From: Bacteroides faecalis
GTDB lineage: Bacteria; Bacteroidota; Bacteroidia; Bacteroidales; Bacteroidaceae
Reading direction: 5' to 3'
Assembly: GCF_003865075.1 (NCBI RefSeq)
Contig: NZ_BHWB01000015.1
Location: 1-64,000 of the forward strand
DNA length: 64,000 nucleotides
The translations under genes and the position numbers were made by a program. Shown here one piece after another: positions 16,833 to 25,561 of this stretch. Position 1 is the first letter of the stretch. Each line of letters begins with the position of its first letter. The notes under the pieces are model-generated. The model did not search any database. It was not told where the DNA came from and saw only the letters and a program-made list of their open reading frames with translations.

Positions 16833-17498
16833 ATGAAGAATAAATTTATCATGTTTTTTACTTATTCATTGTTTTTTTCAGTGAATGGCTACTGTCAGTT
16901 TAATACGGTATTACAGAAAAAGGATATTCCTAAAGCGGAACCTGTATTAGCAACGACAGAAAATAAATTGATAGAAGAAAAAGAAAAGGCTGTTGTCGTC
17001 AATGATGCTTTGACTACAGAACGACTTGCATACTGGAAGCAAAGAAGGTATTTATCTTTGCCCATTGATTCAATGGTGATAACTTCCCATTATGGTAAAA
17101 GAAAAGACCCATTTACTGGAAAAATAGCAAATCATAGAGGGATAGACCTTAAAGGCAACAACGACTATGTTTATTCGATAATGCCGGGAATGGTTGTAAA
17201 AACAGGAAAAAATAAAGGGTTGGGCAATTATGTAGAAGTGCGTCATGGTGATTTTACTTCTATCTATGGGCATTTATACAGTGTGCTTGTAAATGCGAAA
17301 CAAGCTGTTGAAGCTGGGCAACCAATAGGCATTAGTGGAAGTACCGGGCGCAGCACAGGAGAACACTTACATTTTCAAATGGAATACAAAGATAAAACTA
17401 TAGACCCTAAGCCAATTCTTGATTATATTAATGAGGTAATCAGAACCGTTAAAGGACAAATTTCACAGCAAATAGATAATGAGTTAAGACGCAAATAA
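16833..17498 (+). CDS. M23-family metallopeptidase (secreted)
   Basis: The 221-residue protein has an N-terminal signal peptide (MKNKFIMFFTYSLFFSVNG) and a LytM/M23 domain with HRGIDL at about 101 and HLHFQ at 178, the zinc-binding signatures of the family. It would cut peptidoglycan cross-bridges in the periplasm, and conjugative systems use such enzymes to make room for the pore. It is the only plus-strand gene in this part of the plasmid, divergent from the DUF3945 gene. Confidence 0.9.
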   Translation: MKNKFIMFFTYSLFFSVNGYCQFNTVLQKKDIPKAEPVLATTENKLIEEKEKAVVVNDALTTERLAYWKQRRYLSLPIDSMVITSHYGKRKDPFTGKIANHRGIDLKGNNDYVYSIMPGMVVKTGKNKGLGNYVEVRHGDFTSIYGHLYSVLVNAKQAVEAGQPIGISGSTGRSTGEHLHFQMEYKDKTIDPKPILDYINEVIRTVKGQISQQIDNELRRK

Positions 17499-17502
17499 AT
17501 AG

Positions 17503-17537
17503 AAAAAGAGGATTGGAAAAGCCAGTCCTCTCTTTTT
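17503..17537. terminator. Bidirectional terminator
   Basis: The stem AGAGGATTGG / CCAGTCCTCT is bordered by A-run and T-run, so it can serve both the peptidase gene and the convergent Zeta-toxin operon. Confidence 0.85.
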
Positions 17538-17544
17538 GGAAGAA

Positions 17545-18411
17545 TCAGAAGAAACCTTTTTTTAATCCTTTTTCTTGTCTTTGAACTTTTTCTAGTGAAG
17601 ATTGAAGTTGTGACAGAGCTTCTTTCATTCCTTTTTTTACTTCAGGATTCGTTACGGATTCAATAAGCTCTTTTCCTCTTTGAATGTTAGTGTTAAGTAT
17701 TTCTTTATTCTTCATCTGTTTTGAACGACTTTCATCTATAAAAATAGATGGCATACTTTTGCAACTCCATTCACCATTTACTAGATTGAAATCTTTAATT
17801 CTTTCTTTCGCTAAGTAGGTGTGGATAGAAATCTTATCTACAGCCTTATCACTGTATAATTGATTTGCAGATTTCATTAGTCCATTTACGGCTTTGTTAT
17901 GTGAATCAATATCGGCTAATCGTCCTTGTCCTTTACTTAGTACTTCTTCTTGATACCTGTTGTAAAGTCCTAGTTGGGTAAACTCCTTGGGGGCTGCAAT
18001 AATATATGCTTCAACTCTAAATCCTGCATCTTTAAATTTTTGTGCTGTCTTTAAAGGTACATCTGGATTTCTCATAGTTCCTTCTATAATAATATTGCAT
18101 TTCCGTTTAATGGCTTCTTCTATTAGTCTTTCTGTAAAAACGCTAGAAAAAATCTGGGTTTCAATGGGGTATTTAATAGGGTCTTTTATTAGTTCCTTAT
18201 TGGGGTGAAACTGTCTGTAAAGGTCACCATTAACAGTGAGAAAATCTAAGTTAGGATGGTCTTTCTTTGCAACATTTATAAGAGTGCTTTTTCCGCAAGC
18301 TGGTTGTCCACCTAAGATTATAGCAATAGGCTTTTGTGATGATATATTGATGTCCTCAAATAAGCCATCTTTTTTTTGTTCAAAGATGGCTTCTACTTCA
18401 TAGCGTTGCAT
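17545..18411 (-). CDS. Zeta-toxin-family kinase
   Basis: The 288-residue protein has the P-loop GGQPACGKST at about 34-43, NGDLYRQFHP (substrate aspartate region) near 62 and IIIEGTMRNPDV near 110, all features of Zeta/PezT UDP-N-acetylglucosamine kinases that poison cell-wall synthesis. The C-terminal 60 residues are helical and charged. The gene immediately upstream overlaps it by 14 bp and is the best candidate antitoxin, although it does not look like classical epsilon. Confidence 0.85.
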   Translation of the reverse strand: MQRYEVEAIFEQKKDGLFEDINISSQKPIAIILGGQPACGKSTLINVAKKDHPNLDFLTVNGDLYRQFHPNKELIKDPIKYPIETQIFSSVFTERLIEEAIKRKCNIIIEGTMRNPDVPLKTAQKFKDAGFRVEAYIIAAPKEFTQLGLYNRYQEEVLSKGQGRLADIDSHNKAVNGLMKSANQLYSDKAVDKISIHTYLAKERIKDFNLVNGEWSCKSMPSIFIDESRSKQMKNKEILNTNIQRGKELIESVTNPEVKKGMKEALSQLQSSLEKVQRQEKGLKKGFF

Positions 18412-18658
18412 AATATGCTTTCAATTTAGGTGCGTAATAGTTTTGTATCTTATCCATGACTGATAAGCGCACATTTTCAGAAACTTCAAACTGCAACAAT
18501 CCATTTGCTATTTTTTCTTCTGTGTTGAGAACAGAAAGTTCTTTTTGCAGTATTTTTTTTCTGTTTTCATCCTTCTCTTCTGATATTTCATCTATCTTCA
18601 TCATGCGGAGTGTCCCGATAATGTCGAGCGCAACATCCAAGCTCATTTCTTTATTCAT
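18398..18658 (-). CDS. Small helical protein, candidate antitoxin of the Zeta-like kinase
   Basis: The 86-residue protein is predicted mostly helical and charged, with no recognised domain. It overlaps the Zeta-like gene by 14 bp, an arrangement common for antitoxin-toxin pairs, and follows the DUF3990-like gene by 21 bp. It may be an antitoxin for either neighbour. Confidence 0.55.
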   Translation of the reverse strand: MNKEMSLDVALDIIGTLRMMKIDEISEEKDENRKKILQKELSVLNTEEKIANGLLQFEVSENVRLSVMDKIQNYYAPKLKAYYATL

Positions 18659-18679
18659 GGTTCATTATAGTTTTATGAT

Positions 18680-19159
18680 TTATACTTCAATAGATTCTGT
18701 GAATTTTAATAATGGAATAACTTTCACTGTATGAAATGAAAGTTGGTTAAAAAGCTTATGGGTCTTTAGCATTTCAATCGCTGCATCAGCCGTAACAACA
18801 CCTTGTTCATAAAGCCGGATTGTTGCATATAACTGGTCATTGGCAACGGGTCCCATTATTAAATCATAGCTGTTTTTTCCTTTTCCTCTGCGGTTATTAA
18901 CTACAAACTCCAGCCACTCTTTTGTAGCCCCATCAAATCGAAGGACTGAAAACTCTCTATCAAGAATATTATCGGGGACTTCATAAACTGAAACGACCGC
19001 TTTTTTACCATGTTCCCGATTTCTTTTGAGTATTGCCCACTTCTTAGCCTGTTCAAAATTAGTTGTCGTATAGAATCCTTTTCCAAAGTCAGTAGCTTTA
19101 CGCCCTTTCTGTATATTAGGGGATTTGACGGTAACTGTTGAGCCGTGATATAGTTTCAT
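18680..19159 (-). CDS. DUF3990-like protein (ADP-ribosyltransferase-like toxin candidate)
   Basis: The 159-residue protein opens with MKLYHGSTVTV and has DFGKGFYTTTNFEQAKKWA near residue 25, the conserved core of DUF3990, a family with an ART-like fold. In related loci it is paired with DUF3791 proteins, as here. The start codon overlaps the stop of the upstream partner (4 bp). Toxicity is inferred from gene pairing, not shown. Confidence 0.75.
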   Translation of the reverse strand: MKLYHGSTVTVKSPNIQKGRKATDFGKGFYTTTNFEQAKKWAILKRNREHGKKAVVSVYEVPDNILDREFSVLRFDGATKEWLEFVVNNRRGKGKNSYDLIMGPVANDQLYATIRLYEQGVVTADAAIEMLKTHKLFNQLSFHTVKVIPLLKFTESIEV

Positions 19160-19605
19160 GCCTTTTTATTGATATAAGTTATTATAGTATCTAATATATA
19201 CTCTGTATCTTGTGTGTGCAGCATTTCAAAATTTTCATATAGAAATTCAAAAACGCCATGATTGGAAAACAGCAAAAGAGTTTCTTTAGCACTTATATTT
19301 TTAGTTTCCCTGTAATTTTCAGCACAAAACATTTGAAAAAGCAATATCTTTGGATTGTCCTTTTGTACTTTCTTCTGTTCTGTTTTCTCTTTTTCTAATG
19401 CTTCATAAAGTGATAATGTACTTGAATACCATAGTTTTGTGTTCTCGTCCAATAATGCCTTGTACAAATTGGAAGAATATATATAGTATAACGCATCTTC
19501 TAAAGGTAGCGTTTTTCTTTTCATGACTGTATCAACCAATTCTCTCATAACAAATGGGAGCATAGCCGAACCAAGTTCATTTTGATATGTTTGATTAGTT
19601 TCCAT
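19156..19605 (-). CDS. DUF3791-like protein, partner of the DUF3990 gene
   Basis: The C-terminal 65 residues (ILLFQMFCAENY, LLFSNHGVFEFLYENFEMLHT, YILDTIITYI) follow the DUF3791 pattern. The N-terminal 80 residues are an extra helical part with MLPFVMRELVD. It is the first gene of a four-gene run (DUF3791, DUF3990, small protein, Zeta kinase), all within 25 bp of each other. The likely role is antitoxin. Confidence 0.7.
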   Translation of the reverse strand: METNQTYQNELGSAMLPFVMRELVDTVMKRKTLPLEDALYYIYSSNLYKALLDENTKLWYSSTLSLYEALEKEKTEQKKVQKDNPKILLFQMFCAENYRETKNISAKETLLLFSNHGVFEFLYENFEMLHTQDTEYILDTIITYINKKA

Positions 19606-19676
19606 AACTATTTATTTTCTAATTTTATATAGCTATCTTGCTGATGTCTTTAGCAAAGATAGAGAAAAAACAATCA

Positions 19677-19946
19677 TCATAGACCTATTGTATTGATTAG
19701 TTTGTAAATAGGTTCTTTGTATTTCTTTAGATTTTTAATTTGTATAACATACTTATTGATTCCTAACTCATTAAAGATTTCTGCGTACATTTTTATTATG
19801 GATTTTCTGTAGTAGATGGTTAATCCTACTATTGCAATGCAAATAAAAATCAAATAGACTAGTTCACTATACGCATAGATTGCTAATACAAAAATTCCAC
19901 CCATAGCCCATAAAAAGCTACTTAAAAGAAATCTTAAGATATTCAT
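19677..19946 (-). CDS. Small membrane protein behind a repeated promoter-leader
   Basis: The 89-residue protein has two hydrophobic segments (about residues 4-26 and 29-48) and a basic tail. The family is not recognised. Its start sits 16 bases behind the conserved leader hairpin also found before ardC and before the 34944 leader peptide, which makes it the best-supported start. Confidence 0.6.
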   Translation of the reverse strand: MNILRFLLSSFLWAMGGIFVLAIYAYSELVYLIFICIAIVGLTIYYRKSIIKMYAEIFNELGINKYVIQIKNLKKYKEPIYKLINTIGL

Positions 19947-20021
19947 GATTTTGTTTGCTGTTCTTTATACTGGCAGCCAAACCAGCTTTAAAAGTTTATT
20001 TATCTCTTTATTTTCAATACT

Positions 20022-20053
20022 CAAAGATAGTAATTTTCTATAAATGTCGCAAA
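20022..20053 (-). promoter_or_regulatory. Bacteroides-type promoter for the 19946 gene
   Basis: On the minus strand: TTTG (20053-20050), exactly 20 bases, then TATCTTTG (20029-20022), a perfect TTTG-N20-TAnnTTTG match. The same promoter is present at 32799-32830 and 34837-34868. Confidence 0.85.
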
Positions 20054-20113
20054 TAATAGGACAATTATTTTTGTTAAAAATGGTTTTAGGTTTATAGACT
20101 GCCGAAGTTTTAT

Positions 20114-20363
20114 TTTTCCCTAAAGTTTTTGGTATCATAATAATGTTCTCTTATCGTCCATGCCGGGCAGAACCCGGAAAAGTACGGTATCAAATACCTT
20201 CCCGGTTTCTCTCCAGTGCAGGCAGAAAAGGTATCAATTAGATGCAATCCTTTTGCTGATGGGCGATAGTTCCTGAATGGTGTCGGTATCGTTTCTTTTA
20301 TGATGCAGCCGTTTTTCTGTATTCAGATATAGAGAGAAACGACACAAAGAACTTTAGGGAAAA
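20114..20363. mobile_element. 250-bp MITE-like element, full copy
   Basis: It is bounded by perfect inverted 14-mers TTTTCCCTAAAGTT (20114-20127) and AACTTTAGGGAAAA (20350-20363). It contains three GGTATCA marks, the hairpin CCGGGCAGAACCCGG and no gene. It is similar to full copies at 34527-34776 (250 bp) and 40791-41041 (251 bp). Confidence 0.85.
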
Positions 20364-20655
20364 GAAGATTCTTCGTGTTGCTCTTTCTGGAAGTGGAGTA
20401 TATTAATCATATATTATATGTTTATAGGTTCATATATTATATATTCATATATTATTTATATATAGTGTTTTCTCTTTGTTCTTTTTCCCTAATGTTTTGT
20501 GTCCGGCTTCCGGCAGCTTTTTGTATTTGGTATCAAAAGGTCGTTCTGCAGGGTGTGCCAGGAATGATAATTCGGTATCATTTCATCATGCCATGTTTGC
20601 CCATCAGTGCCGGAACTCCGAAAAGTACGGTATCAATTTCTTTCCAGACTATAAA

Positions 20656-20689
20656 ACAAAGACCGAGAGTTTTACCTCCCGGTCTTTGT
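20656..20689 (-). terminator. Terminator of the tra operon
   Basis: The stem ACAAAGACCGAGAG / CTCCCGGTCTTTGT is followed on the minus strand by a T-rich stretch, 19 bp past the stop of the OmpA-like gene. Confidence 0.85.
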
Positions 20690-20707
20690 TAATAGAAATC
20701 TCTCTTT

Positions 20708-21349
20708 TTAATATTCATCATTTGTGATAAATATTTCTACTCTCCTATTTTTAGCACGTCCAGCTTCACTTGTATTGTCTGCAATGGGTTCGCTATATCC
20801 TTTTCCATCTTCTGTTATGTTGTTTGTTTCTATACCAGCGGTTCTAAGGTAATTTCCTACTGCTGCTGCTCTATTTTTAGAAAGTATGATATTGTATTGT
20901 TTTTCTCCTATATTGTCAGTATGCCCAATTATTTTAATCTTAGTATTGGGTATTTCACTAATGATATTACATAAGTCAGAAAGCATTTTTTGAGCTTCTT
21001 CATTTAATTCATATGAATCAAATTTGAATAGGATTTCACTTTGAGCTGTTGCTTTAAACTGTTCTTTTCCATTTTTATCTTTATAGCTGGAGATTGATAA
21101 GCCATCAATAGCTTTTAGTTTATTTCTTCTAGCTTCTATCTTTTCTTGGATAGCTTTATCTCTTTCCTCTTTAACTAATTTTGCACTTCCACCAACTATT
21201 GAAGCGGTTGAATAGTTACTATTATTTTCTATCATGTCTTTTTCTTTGTCGCTTAGTTCAGCGTTACTGAAAGTTATCATATGCGTTGAAGTACATGCGG
21301 TAAAAAATGTAACAACGAAGGCTGCTAGTATAATTATTTTCTTTTTCAT
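20708..21349 (-). CDS. OmpA-domain lipoprotein, last gene of the tra operon
   Basis: The 213-residue protein has a signal with lipobox-like FFTAC and a C-terminal OmpA peptidoglycan-binding domain (ILFKFDSYEL, IKIIGHTDNIG, LSKNRAAAV, GYSEPIADN, NRRVEIFI). It probably ties the mating complex to the cell wall, much as CTnDOT-type elements encode OmpA-like proteins at the end of the tra cluster. Confidence 0.85.
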   Translation of the reverse strand: MKKKIIILAAFVVTFFTACTSTHMITFSNAELSDKEKDMIENNSNYSTASIVGGSAKLVKEERDKAIQEKIEARRNKLKAIDGLSISSYKDKNGKEQFKATAQSEILFKFDSYELNEEAQKMLSDLCNIISEIPNTKIKIIGHTDNIGEKQYNIILSKNRAAAVGNYLRTAGIETNNITEDGKGYSEPIADNTSEAGRAKNRRVEIFITNDEY

Positions 21350-21351
21350 GA

Positions 21352-22011
21352 TTATCTTATTGCTATAATAGGTCTGATTTTAAATGAATTTCTTTTGCTT
21401 GTACTGGTTGCTCTTCCTTTTGTTAATGAAGAAATTAGTGCAAACACTTTAGGAGTATCTTTTCCTGCTCCATCTTCTGTAGAACTCCAGTACCAACCAT
21501 CAAAGTGCGTTCCTCCAATGATTGAGAAAGAAGAATATACCTTTTCAAGATTATTAGAGATTGCTTTGTTTTGTGCGATAGAGCCAATAAACCAACCTGT
21601 AACACCTTTTGGTGCGTATTCTATAGCTTTTTGAGCTGCTGGATAAGCTAAACTATCTTTTATAGCAAAGTTCATTATTGCGGCAGTATTAGCTGCTCCA
21701 TCAAAGCTGTTTTCATCTTCCGAAACATTAGCTATATCCTCGTCTGTATCTATTAAAGGATTTTCTTCTAAATCTTCTAATGAAACGGCATAAGCGGTTT
21801 CTTTTATATCAGGATTATTCCCATCATTACACCAAAATACAACTCCAATGGCTTCTTTTTCATTGGGTGAAAAAAGTGAGGGATGCACTATACTTCCATC
21901 ACTACATAAGATACTACCCGGCTGTAATGATGTGTCTATAATATCTTCGTGTTTTGTACATGATGATATTACCCCTATAATGGATAATAGAATTATATAT
22001 ATTTTTTTCAT
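21352..22011 (-). CDS. Lipoprotein with DUF1566-like C-terminus
   Basis: The 219-residue protein has signal and lipobox (GVISSC) and a C-terminal YWSSTEDG...RNSFKIRPIIAI segment of the DUF1566/FISUMP kind common in Bacteroidetes surface proteins. It lies 2 bp from its neighbours on both sides, inside the tra operon, so it is likely a surface part of the conjugation apparatus. Confidence 0.65.
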   Translation of the reverse strand: MKKIYIILLSIIGVISSCTKHEDIIDTSLQPGSILCSDGSIVHPSLFSPNEKEAIGVVFWCNDGNNPDIKETAYAVSLEDLEENPLIDTDEDIANVSEDENSFDGAANTAAIMNFAIKDSLAYPAAQKAIEYAPKGVTGWFIGSIAQNKAISNNLEKVYSSFSIIGGTHFDGWYWSSTEDGAGKDTPKVFALISSLTKGRATSTSKRNSFKIRPIIAIR

Positions 22012-22013
22012 AC

Positions 22014-22517
22014 TTAATTATTTATTGGAAATTTGACACCTACTAATAATCCATTTCGGAAATGGTCACGTGTCCAAAAGACAAAATCATTTTTTTGCAT
22101 TACAAAGACTTGCATTCCATTTCTAAATGAATAGCTATATTCTAAACCTATATCAATGGAAGCCTGAAACCCTTTTCTGTTAGCTCCTAAATCTGCTCCA
22201 AACCGCCATCTTAAATTACTGTTTTTGCCTCGTGAGATTGTAGGTTTATATGCTGCACCTATGCCGAATGTTTTATAGCTCCAGAAACTATCAGAGCATA
22301 CCTTATTACATACCGGGCATTTATCATATGCTGTAGCTAAATCAATATATAGTTCATAAGCATTGTGATATTTACCTTCAAACTCCAGCCCTACAACTGC
22401 ATTGACGGTATTTTTCCATTGCCAACCTCCTGAAATATTAAAAAACTTATCACCATCACCAGCCATTGACTTTAGGGAAAAAAATAAGGTGATAACAAGA
22501 AATGCTATTCTTTTCAT
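22014..22517 (-). CDS. traO: TraO-like outer-membrane protein
   Basis: The 167-residue protein has a signal peptide (MKRIAFLVITLFFSLKSMAG) and alternating hydrophobic beta strands ending in an aromatic-rich C-terminus, as in TraO of Bacteroides conjugative transposons. Its place after TraN agrees. It has a CPVCNKVC motif in one loop, which may be a disulfide or metal site. Its signal-peptide DNA contains the recurring TTTTTTCCCTAAAGT motif. Confidence 0.7.
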   Translation of the reverse strand: MKRIAFLVITLFFSLKSMAGDGDKFFNISGGWQWKNTVNAVVGLEFEGKYHNAYELYIDLATAYDKCPVCNKVCSDSFWSYKTFGIGAAYKPTISRGKNSNLRWRFGADLGANRKGFQASIDIGLEYSYSFRNGMQVFVMQKNDFVFWTRDHFRNGLLVGVKFPINN

Positions 22518-22529
22518 AATCGTAAAATT

Positions 22530-23369
22530 TTATTCAGTAAAAGCATCTGCATGAAGAATGTCTGCATAATCAATTCTTAATGTTATAGTACGTCCTGAAA
22601 TCTGTTTTTCAGATATTTCTATGGTAAGAACTTTTTCGTCTGGGAAAGTAAATTTTTCAAAGACAAAAATATTTCGATAGTTCTTCTTGAAAACAAGATT
22701 CTTATTAACTTGCATCAATGGAAGTATTTCTATAGATTGAAAATTAGTAGCCTTTGTTTGTTTTTTATCTTCTATTTTGAAGCGTATTTGGTCTATATCA
22801 TATCGTATTTTTGTTTTATTAATCATAGAAATATCAATAAAGAAATACTTATCTAATGTGTAGATATTGTTTAGTACAATTTTCATTAGGTTACTTTTAC
22901 TGGAAACATCATAGAATTTATTTTTTGAAATAAACATTCTATGTGCGTAATCATACATTTGTGCTTTGGTTAAGTTCACTTCTGGATTCATATAGCTACG
23001 TAAATCAGCATAAGGGATATTAAAGCGAGTGTATGCTTTTGCTAAATCGCTACTATATACTAGCATATATTGTACGAAAAATCTTTCTGTAACAATGGTG
23101 ATAACTCCACTAGCTCCTTCTTTTGTGGGCTTTATTCTAAGAGAGTTACCAGTAGGAATATCGCCAACAATATCATTGACTGATATATCAACATATTTTA
23201 TATCTTCCATAGCTATAAAATGCGTTGAAACATCTTTGTTGACGTATATAACCTTTAGTTCTTCTGGGTTTTCACCTGCAAGCTCGATGTTTTCTCCAAT
23301 AGGGGTGTTCTGTGCATTTCCTGTAATAACAGAAACCATTGTGCATAATGCAATAAAAATCTTTCTCAT
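22530..23369 (-). CDS. traN: TraN (VirB9-like, DUF4138)
   Basis: The 279-residue protein has an N-terminal signal peptide (MRKIFIALCTMVSVITGNAQ) and the DUF4138 pattern (VIYVNKDVSTHF near residue 40, then NSLRIKP). TraN forms the outer-membrane core complex with TraM. Gene order M-N-O is conserved. Confidence 0.8.
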   Translation of the reverse strand: MRKIFIALCTMVSVITGNAQNTPIGENIELAGENPEELKVIYVNKDVSTHFIAMEDIKYVDISVNDIVGDIPTGNSLRIKPTKEGASGVITIVTERFFVQYMLVYSSDLAKAYTRFNIPYADLRSYMNPEVNLTKAQMYDYAHRMFISKNKFYDVSSKSNLMKIVLNNIYTLDKYFFIDISMINKTKIRYDIDQIRFKIEDKKQTKATNFQSIEILPLMQVNKNLVFKKNYRNIFVFEKFTFPDEKVLTIEISEKQISGRTITLRIDYADILHADAFTE

Positions 23370-23370
23370 A

Positions 23371-24480
23371 TTATTGTTCTTTATCTTTGTTGTTTACTAA
23401 AAAAACTTGTGTGTTATATTTTAATTTGGCTTTGTTTTTTTTGATGTTTTTGGAAAGAGCTTGGGTTGTACTACGGTAAGCATCTTGTAAAGCACCTAAA
23501 GCGAATTGTTCTACTCCTTCTGATTGGCTGTTCATTTGTATAGTTTGGCTTCCTATTTGCGCTCCAACATCTTTACTCAAATCTCTAAAAGCTGATGAAG
23601 GAACAAAGAAACCTTCTTGTCCGTCATTATCATATACAGATAAATCTACTTTCATTTGTCTGCCATCAACCATTATAGAGGAAATATTAATGTGTACTCT
23701 TTGAGCTTTAAAGCCAGATACATTCCCATATAGGTAAGTGCCTTTAGTTAAAAGAGCGTCATTAATCATTATATCATCTAGAAGCCGTATGCGTACTCGG
23801 CTACCATCTGTTACTTTTAAAGTTTCATCTAATATAGCTGTGATTAGTGAAGTTTTTTGTTCTTTCCCTACAGTATTAAAATATACTTCTGCGGGATTTT
23901 TCGCTTTTACAACTTCTATAGCCTTTTCTTTTGGCTTTTCATCTTGTTTTTTTTGAGGTGTTCTAGGACGTGGATTTTGTAATGAATCTATATAAGCCAT
24001 TTGCATTTTAAAAAGCTCCATTTCTTCTTGCATCTTGGATTTTTCAGGAGCTTTCCTAGTTTCTGTTTGACTTGATTCATCTATAGTAGGAAATCCTTTT
24101 ATTTGTTGTTCCAATTCCTTTTCTCGGATTCTAGAAGCTTGATTTAAACTGTCAATTTGCCTTATTTCATCATTGGAGTAAAGAGAACCAGAACTTTCAA
24201 TTTCGCTAACTTCTTCTTCTTTATCTATGGTTTGTATTGATGAATAATCAGAAGATTTATTGAAAGCTCCTTTGAGTGATTCAAATTTACTTTTTATCTC
24301 TCTTTTTTCTAAATTAGCATCAGGAATATCAAGATTTAATTCTTCCGTTTCTACTAATGTAGTTTCTTCTGCTGGGGCAGAGTTTATCATATCCTTAACT
24401 AGCCATCCTATCCCTAGAATAAAAGGTAGGATGAGTATCGGAATGATGTACTTAGGCTTTTTAATATCAATCTGTTTCAT
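23371..24480 (-). CDS. traM: TraM (VirB10-like core-complex protein)
   Basis: The 369-residue protein has a short cytoplasmic start, one transmembrane segment (about residues 13-30), a long charged periplasmic linker with Glu/Lys-rich and proline segments, and a VirB10-like C-terminal domain (KGTYLYGNVSGF, RVHINISSIMVDGRQM). It bridges the inner and outer membranes in the pore. Confidence 0.85.
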   Translation of the reverse strand: MKQIDIKKPKYIIPILILPFILGIGWLVKDMINSAPAEETTLVETEELNLDIPDANLEKREIKSKFESLKGAFNKSSDYSSIQTIDKEEEVSEIESSGSLYSNDEIRQIDSLNQASRIREKELEQQIKGFPTIDESSQTETRKAPEKSKMQEEMELFKMQMAYIDSLQNPRPRTPQKKQDEKPKEKAIEVVKAKNPAEVYFNTVGKEQKTSLITAILDETLKVTDGSRVRIRLLDDIMINDALLTKGTYLYGNVSGFKAQRVHINISSIMVDGRQMKVDLSVYDNDGQEGFFVPSSAFRDLSKDVGAQIGSQTIQMNSQSEGVEQFALGALQDAYRSTTQALSKNIKKNKAKLKYNTQVFLVNNKDKEQ

Positions 24481-24483
24481 ACG

Positions 24484-24915
24484 CTATTTATTTAATTTAT
24501 TGTATAAATTTTTTATTCGTATAGTGTCTTCTGGAGTTAATTTCCCATTTTTTCTTAGCTCATTAATTTCATTTTGCATTTTAATCACTTCTAACAAGTC
24601 GTGAACTCCTACTTGTTTTTTTTGTAGGGTACTATCAATGTTAATTTGTACTTTGCTTTTTTCTTCGTTGAAAACTTGCATTGGCTTTCTTTCTGGACGC
24701 ATTACTAATGATAGAATTGTGACGAAAGAAAGGAATGAAATCGTAATTCCAAACATAGCTTTACGGTGTATATCAGCCCACGCCAATAAGCGTTCACAAG
24801 CGTTATTAACTCCGAACTTTTGAAATATTTTAGTAAGAAGAACAACTGTAGCTTGCTCGGCTTTAGTCTTGATACTTTCTTTTCTATCATTCTTTTTATG
24901 TTTAAACAGTTTCAT
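24484..24915 (-). CDS. TraL-position membrane protein
   Basis: The 143-residue protein has one transmembrane segment (about residues 53-72) and charged ends. In CTnDOT the gene between traK and traM is traL, and size and topology fit, but I cannot confirm homology from sequence alone. Start and stop share one base with traK. Confidence 0.6.
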   Translation of the reverse strand: MKLFKHKKNDRKESIKTKAEQATVVLLTKIFQKFGVNNACERLLAWADIHRKAMFGITISFLSFVTILSLVMRPERKPMQVFNEEKSKVQINIDSTLQKKQVGVHDLLEVIKMQNEINELRKNGKLTPEDTIRIKNLYNKLNK

Positions 24916-25529
24916 TAGAAATTCTTTTTTACTTTATAATCTAGGTCTTTGTTTAGTATCGTTTTCCAATCTGTGATAATAAGTCCATGAGGATTATTTT
25001 CAGTACGTGGAATTTGTCTTAATTTCCCTGTAGTTACAAGTTGCCTTTTTAGAATAGAGGTTTCTCGCTCTATACGTTGGATGCCATAGTACTCAAAAGA
25101 TAGGTTGTTCATGTCCACCTTGATACTATCTGTCATAATTGTTACTGTTGCAGAACTCGCTAATATGGTGTTGAAATATCCTTTTTCTTTTAAATTATTA
25201 TATTGTTTTAATCCGCTATCATCAATTAGATACATGGCTTTTTCCATGTTGTATTTTATAAATTCATCGTCTGGTGGTAATGTGAAAAATAAAGTGTGGA
25301 ATAGATTTATGTGGCTCTTACATTCGACTTCCAAGTTGACTTCTGTACCAGTTTGTTTTACTAGTACAGGGACATCATTATCCAAAACATATATTTTTTT
25401 TCTTTCAGCTTTTACTAAAGAGAAACAAAAGGCTAGTACCATACCTGAAATAACTATACTAGTTGCAAAACAGCCAATGGATAAAATTCCGGCTAATTTG
25501 ATTTTATTTTCTAAGTTTTTAATAATCAT
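24915..25529 (-). CDS. traK: TraK (VirB8-like)
   Basis: The 204-residue protein has a single transmembrane segment (about residues 14-38) and a periplasmic domain with HINLFHTLFFTLPPDDEFI, the signature region of Bacteroides TraK. It is part of the inner-membrane complex. Confidence 0.8.
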   Translation of the reverse strand: MIIKNLENKIKLAGILSIGCFATSIVISGMVLAFCFSLVKAERKKIYVLDNDVPVLVKQTGTEVNLEVECKSHINLFHTLFFTLPPDDEFIKYNMEKAMYLIDDSGLKQYNNLKEKGYFNTILASSATVTIMTDSIKVDMNNLSFEYYGIQRIERETSILKRQLVTTGKLRQIPRTENNPHGLIITDWKTILNKDLDYKVKKNF

Positions 25530-25561
25530 GATTATGTGAATTTAAAATTTAATGAATCTTT

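Larger units (their letters stand above)
19947..20645 (-). repeat. Composite repeat C (promoter-leader, 250-bp element, AT-rich spacer, TGATACC block)
   Basis: This is the inverted counterpart of 34207-34943, similar along its whole length (about 0.7 kb). Order from left: leader and promoter for the 19946 gene, 250-bp element 20114-20363, AT-rich stretch, TTTTTCCCTAATGTT, then the three-unit TGATACC block. The interval has no credible gene; open frames inside it are broken in other copies. Confidence 0.9.
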
